Below, one piece after another: positions 22,772 to 24,808 of a DNA stretch of 24,808 nt. Made by a program: the position numbers and the translations under genes. How positions within the stretch are numbered: the stretch's first letter is position 1; the number at the start of each line of letters is the position of its first letter. This DNA comes from UBA3775 sp964625275. GTDB lineage: Bacteria > Bacillota > Clostridia > Lachnospirales > Lachnospiraceae. The stretch covers positions 1-24,808 of the forward strand of contig CAZVBH010000028.1 of assembly GCA_964625275.1 (NCBI GenBank), in the 5' to 3' direction. Under the pieces are notes generated by a model. That model ran no database searches. It saw only the letters and a list, made by a program, of their open reading frames with translations, and was not told where the DNA came from.

Positions 22772-23701
22772 ATGTATGATCTTCATTTACATCTGGATGG
22801 CTCGTTACAGCCTAATGATATTTTAAAAGCAGCAAAAGAGCAAGGCATTGACATTGGCAAGCCTTCAATTTCGGAAATTGAGAACCTGGTTGTCTACGAT
22901 GCTTCCAAGCATTCTCTTACAGAATATCTGAAATGCTTTGAGCTTCCTTTAAAGGTAATGCAGACACCTGAGGGTGTGCGATTTGCAGTTATGCAGCTGG
23001 CTATGCAACTAAAAAAAGATAGTGTGGACTGTGCAGAAATTAGATTCGCGCCACAGCTTCATACTTCGCTTGGATTTTCTCAGGAGGAGATTGTAAAAGC
23101 AGCTATTGAAGGTTTAGATTATGCTAATCTCGCGGGAATATCTGCAAAGTTGATTTTATGCCTTATGCGAGGAAACGATAATTTTAAGGAAAACGAGGAA
23201 ACCATTGATGTGGCTCAAAAATACTTAGAAAAAGGCGTAGCTGCACTCGATTTAGCTGGCGATGAAAGTCATTTTAGGACTTCGGATTATGCTGAACTAT
23301 TTGAATATGCTGCTAAACGCGAAATTCCTTTTACTATTCATGCCGGTGAAGCCGACGGACCTGAAAGCGTTGAAGCTGCAATTAAAATGGGTGCAAAAAG
23401 AATTGGACATGGAATTGCAATAGCTAAAGATAAAACACTTATGAAATATGTTGCCGATCACGAAATTGGTGTTGAGATGTGTCCTACCAGTAATTTTCAG
23501 ACAGGTGCTGTAGCTTCAGAAGAAGAATATCCTTTGTTTAAATTCTTAAGTAATGGAATACTAGCAACTATTAATACAGATAACAGAGTAGTATCATCAA
23601 CAACTATACGCAGGGAAATTGAATTAGTGAAAACACTGCCAGGCTTTGAAGAAAAGTATTTAGGGATGCTTTATAGCAATTCTAAGAAAATATTGTTTTA
23701 A
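22772..23701 (+). CDS. add: Adenosine deaminase family protein
   Basis: A 309-residue TIM-barrel metal-dependent hydrolase that deaminates adenosine or deoxyadenosine to inosine (purine salvage, cytoplasm). Zinc ligands and catalytic motifs are intact: HLHLDGS at H5/H7, FTIHAGEADG near 189, IGHGIAIAKD, MCPTSNFQTGAV, and the terminal TINTDNRVVSSTT with the zinc Asp. The last pattern (NTDNR) is that of bacterial ADA and not of adenine deaminase, though a related purine deaminase cannot be ruled out. The length is slightly short of the usual 330 because the C-terminus is brief. GAGGTGA is the ribosome binding site. The gene stands alone between repeats. Confidence 0.9.
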   Translation: MYDLHLHLDGSLQPNDILKAAKEQGIDIGKPSISEIENLVVYDASKHSLTEYLKCFELPLKVMQTPEGVRFAVMQLAMQLKKDSVDCAEIRFAPQLHTSLGFSQEEIVKAAIEGLDYANLAGISAKLILCLMRGNDNFKENEETIDVAQKYLEKGVAALDLAGDESHFRTSDYAELFEYAAKREIPFTIHAGEADGPESVEAAIKMGAKRIGHGIAIAKDKTLMKYVADHEIGVEMCPTSNFQTGAVASEEEYPLFKFLSNGILATINTDNRVVSSTTIRREIELVKTLPGFEEKYLGMLYSNSKKILF

Positions 23702-23714
23702 ACTGTATAAAGAA

Positions 23715-23830
23715 TAAGGACGGGATGCTTCAAATATGATGCTTGGCGTAGAGCTACGCGCCTATCATGCTCTTACGTGCAAGGATATTTGAAACATGCC
23801 CTGTATTATGCAGAGATTTAGTTCGTGGAT
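23715..23830 (+). repeat. Structured dispersed element, family H, copy H2
   Basis: Same orientation and layout as H1 at 19304. The outer stem is GGGATGCTTCAAATAT (23722-23737) with ATATTTGAAACATGCCC (23785-23801), with one bulge and one mismatch. The inner hairpin is GCGTA (23746-23750) with TACGC (23755-23759), different in sequence from H1. The 3' interior CGCGCCTATCATGCTCTT is identical to H1. It starts about 14 bases after the add stop, as H1 starts just after the ABC gene, so both copies lie directly at the end of a gene. Confidence 0.75.
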
Positions 23831-23879
23831 TCCTACTTTACAAAATGATTCAGTTCGTGGATTTCCTGCTATACGATAG
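23816..23879 (+). repeat. 32-bp direct repeat following element H2
   Basis: Two imperfect 32-base units (23816-23847 and 23848-23879) share TTCGTGGATT and a similar end. The first overlaps the right flank of H2, which suggests local duplication of that flank. Confidence 0.55.
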
Positions 23880-23895
23880 AATTAATATAAAATGA

Positions 23896-23996
23896 TGACA
23901 CGAAGTGACACAAAGTGACACAGATTGAGACAAAGTGACACAAAGTGACACAAATGTATACAAAAATGACACGCAATGACACCCACAGACACGAAA
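23896..23996 (+). repeat. 10-bp helical-phase iterons (TGACACAAAG)
   Basis: Ten consecutive units, nine of 10 bases and one of 11, start at 23896 with consensus TGACACAAAG. Six are close to it (23896, 23906, 23936, 23946, 23967, 23977) and the others have decayed. The array stops about five bases before an extended -10 promoter, so it could hold several copies of an activator or repressor on one face of the helix. Confidence 0.75.
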
Positions 23997-24001
23997 AATT
24001 G

Positions 24002-24010
24002 TGATATAAT
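24002..24010 (+). promoter_or_regulatory. Extended -10 promoter of the candidate small RNA
   Basis: TGATATAAT fits the TGN-TATAAT extended -10 pattern. There is no good -35 at 16-18 bases, which fits an extended -10 or an activator-dependent promoter. The iterons lie exactly upstream. Predicted start is near 24017. Confidence 0.6.
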
Positions 24011-24016
24011 GTGCGC

Positions 24017-24130
24017 GTAGGCAAAAGTGAGCATCATGCAAGTATGGCGTTCATGCTTGCATGAAAAGGCATACATGCATGATGTGAACGCGCTCGCGAG
24101 TCCGAAAAAATGAAGTTTTTTCGGACTTTT
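24017..24130 (+). ncRNA. Candidate structured small RNA with intrinsic terminator
   Basis: A region of about 114 bases with nested perfect stems and no reading frame. GGCAAAAGT (24020-24028) pairs with ACTTTTGCC (24125-24133). CATCATGCA (24032-24040) pairs with TGCATGATG (24076-24084). Inside that, GTATG pairs with CATAC, and TTCATG with CATGAA over a CTTG loop (24050-24065). Near the 3' end AGTCCGAAAAAA (24099-24110) pairs with TTTTTTCGGACT (24116-24127), a terminator-type stem with a short U tract; it competes with the outer stem for three bases. Together with the promoter at 24002 this looks like a complete transcription unit. I do not recognise a known RNA family. It could also be a DNA-level repeat. 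Confidence 0.5.
24099..24130 (+). terminator. Intrinsic terminator, probably bidirectional
   Basis: The 12-bp stem AGTCCGAAAAAA/TTTTTTCGGACT has a 5-base loop, with T residues on the right and A residues on the left of the GC part. It could stop transcription from both sides. Confidence 0.65.
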
Positions 24131-24149
24131 GCCGAAGCATACAAGTTTA

Positions 24150-24158
24150 TGATATAAT
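24150..24158 (+). promoter_or_regulatory. Second extended -10 promoter
   Basis: TGATATAAT at 24150-24158 repeats the motif at 24002. TTGCCG (24129-24134) is a possible -35 at 18 bases. It would drive transcription through the repeat-rich leader towards the gene at 24448. Confidence 0.5.
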
Positions 24159-24230
24159 GTTATTATAAAAGTTAGTATAATAATAACTATGGCTGGTTGA
24201 TTAATTATATATTCAAGGATCTAAAGGCAA

Positions 24231-24379
24231 ATAAGCGTTTAAGCTTAAAGGAAAAAAGCATTATAAGCGTTTAAAGCCTACAGAAAAAGCTTTGAGTGTC
24301 ACTGAGTGCATCGTCATGAGGAGCCAAAAGATGCATCACATGAGGGATTAAAAGATGCTTCGACATGAGAAGCAAAAGA
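24231..24379 (+). repeat. Two sets of short tandem repeats in the leader of the last gene
   Basis: Two 32-base units beginning ATAAGCGTTTAA (24231 and 24263) are followed by three 24-25-base units (24307-24331, 24332-24355, 24356-24379). Each of the latter starts TGC(A/T)TC and ends AAAAGA around a CATGAG core. There is no gene and no spacer between units. Confidence 0.6.
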
Positions 24380-24383
24380 CCTA

Positions 24384-24411
24384 TTGAATTTATTTGGGAA
24401 AATGCTATAAT
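24384..24411 (+). promoter_or_regulatory. Promoter of the Rpn-like gene
   Basis: TTGAAT (24384-24389), a 16-base spacer and TATAAT (24406-24411), with TG one base before the -10. It starts five bases after the last tandem unit, 37 bases before the ATG. Confidence 0.6.
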
Positions 24412-24447
24412 TAAATTGATTAGCCGGAATATTGACGGAGGTACAAC

Positions 24448-24808
24448 ATGTCAGATTCACCACATGAAATTCAGTGGCATCCAGCGTTCTACGCTGCGGT
24501 TAGTCTTGAATTAAGAGAAAACTTAGAAGATTTGGAACTCACACCTGAGTACAACCTAAGTAAGCAGCCAATCCGAATTGATTTATTAATCCGTAAGGGT
24601 TCGGCAGACAAACCAATAAAAAATGAGATTGGTCACATTATGAGAAAGTACAATGTCATCGAGTATAAAAGCCCTAGTGATGGGATGACAATAGATGACT
24701 TTGCAAAAACCTTAGGCTACGCCTTTTTACTAAAGGGTTTAGGAGAAAAGGTAAATGAGATACCTATTGGGGAACTTACAGTTTCAATGTTTAGAGCTGG
24801 AAAGCCGG
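24448..24808 (+). CDS. Rpn-like PD-(D/E)XK family protein (3' end outside the window)
   Basis: An open frame of 120 codons reaches the window end without a stop. It has GGAGG at 24437-24441 as ribosome binding site. It begins MSDSPHEIQWHPAFYAAVSL and matches a family very common in Lachnospiraceae, often misnamed 3-isopropylmalate dehydrogenase. IRIDLLI (about residues 42-48) followed by NVIEYKSP (about 69-76) gives the Asp and E-x-K of a PD-(D/E)XK nuclease fold, as in Rpn recombination-promoting nucleases. DFAKTLGYAFLLKG and the KVNEIPIGELTVSMF segment follow. Members of the family often occur in many copies per genome. Function is not proven. Confidence 0.8.
   Translation, partial: MSDSPHEIQWHPAFYAAVSLELRENLEDLELTPEYNLSKQPIRIDLLIRKGSADKPIKNEIGHIMRKYNVIEYKSPSDGMTIDDFAKTLGYAFLLKGLGEKVNEIPIGELTVSMFRAGKP

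Noticed and set aside
23896..23996. CRISPR-like array
   Set aside because: Units are only 10 bases, contiguous and without spacers, and no cas gene is in the window.
23850..24076. Two minus-strand open frames rich in Cys, His, Ser and Val
   Set aside because: They are the reverse translation of the 10-bp iterons and of the small-RNA region; they have no ribosome binding site and a repeat-derived composition.
24307..24379. Three 24-25-base units considered as a CRISPR remnant
   Set aside because: The units directly adjoin each other with no unique spacers, so they are tandem repeats.

Overview
The window is AT-rich, Gram-positive type DNA, most likely from the family Lachnospiraceae (Clostridia; a Lachnospira, Butyrivibrio or Roseburia relative). 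The evidence is the clostridial gene order rpsU-yqfC-yqfD-phoH-ybeY, the strong GGAGG-type ribosome binding sites, the frequent AGA/AAG/ATA codons, and accessory families (orphan AAA ATPases, a Rpn-like nuclease) that are very common in that family. The genus cannot be fixed from this sequence alone. Every convincing gene is on the + strand.

Positions 1 to about 17200 form a housekeeping backbone. It holds ribosomal protein S21 with its promoter and terminator; the sporulation pair yqfC/yqfD; the RNA-metabolism pair phoH/ybeY; a SpoVB/MurJ-type flippase; a small acidic membrane-anchored protein; two different flavoproteins (HI0933 type and COG2509 type); 5-formyltetrahydrofolate cyclo-ligase; the tRNA-modifying enzyme MiaB; pyrimidine-nucleoside phosphorylase; a D-Ala-D-Ala carboxypeptidase; an MNT nucleotidyltransferase (orphan antitoxin type) followed by a stub of what may be its partner; a membrane-anchored metallophosphoesterase; and scpA/scpB, which load condensin.

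From about 17200 to the end the character changes. Single genes (an ABC exporter, two unrelated AAA ATPases, an adenosine deaminase, a Rpn-like PD-(D/E)XK protein cut by the window end) are separated by 250-750 bp spacers full of repeats. Two families of structured dispersed repeat occur. Family R has full copies at 21088 and 17299, a full but left-truncated copy at 1, and short copies at 9187, 19413 and 22472. Family H has copies at 19310 and 23722. Copies differ in sequence, but the differences fall in pairs that keep the stems.

Both ATPase genes, and the 10-codon remnant of what looks like a third, have their own private repeat (inverted repeat, helically spaced direct repeats, or a 32-bp tandem repeat) on or just after the promoter, which suggests autoregulated selfish or defence-like modules. 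The 746-bp spacer at 23702-24447 also contains a strong candidate small RNA. It has an extended -10 promoter, ten 10-bp iterons upstream, a deeply nested stem structure and an intrinsic terminator.

No CRISPR array, tRNA, rRNA, integrase or intact insertion sequence was seen. The best candidates for something undescribed are the small RNA with its iterons, the covarying H element, and the ATPase-plus-private-operator pattern.
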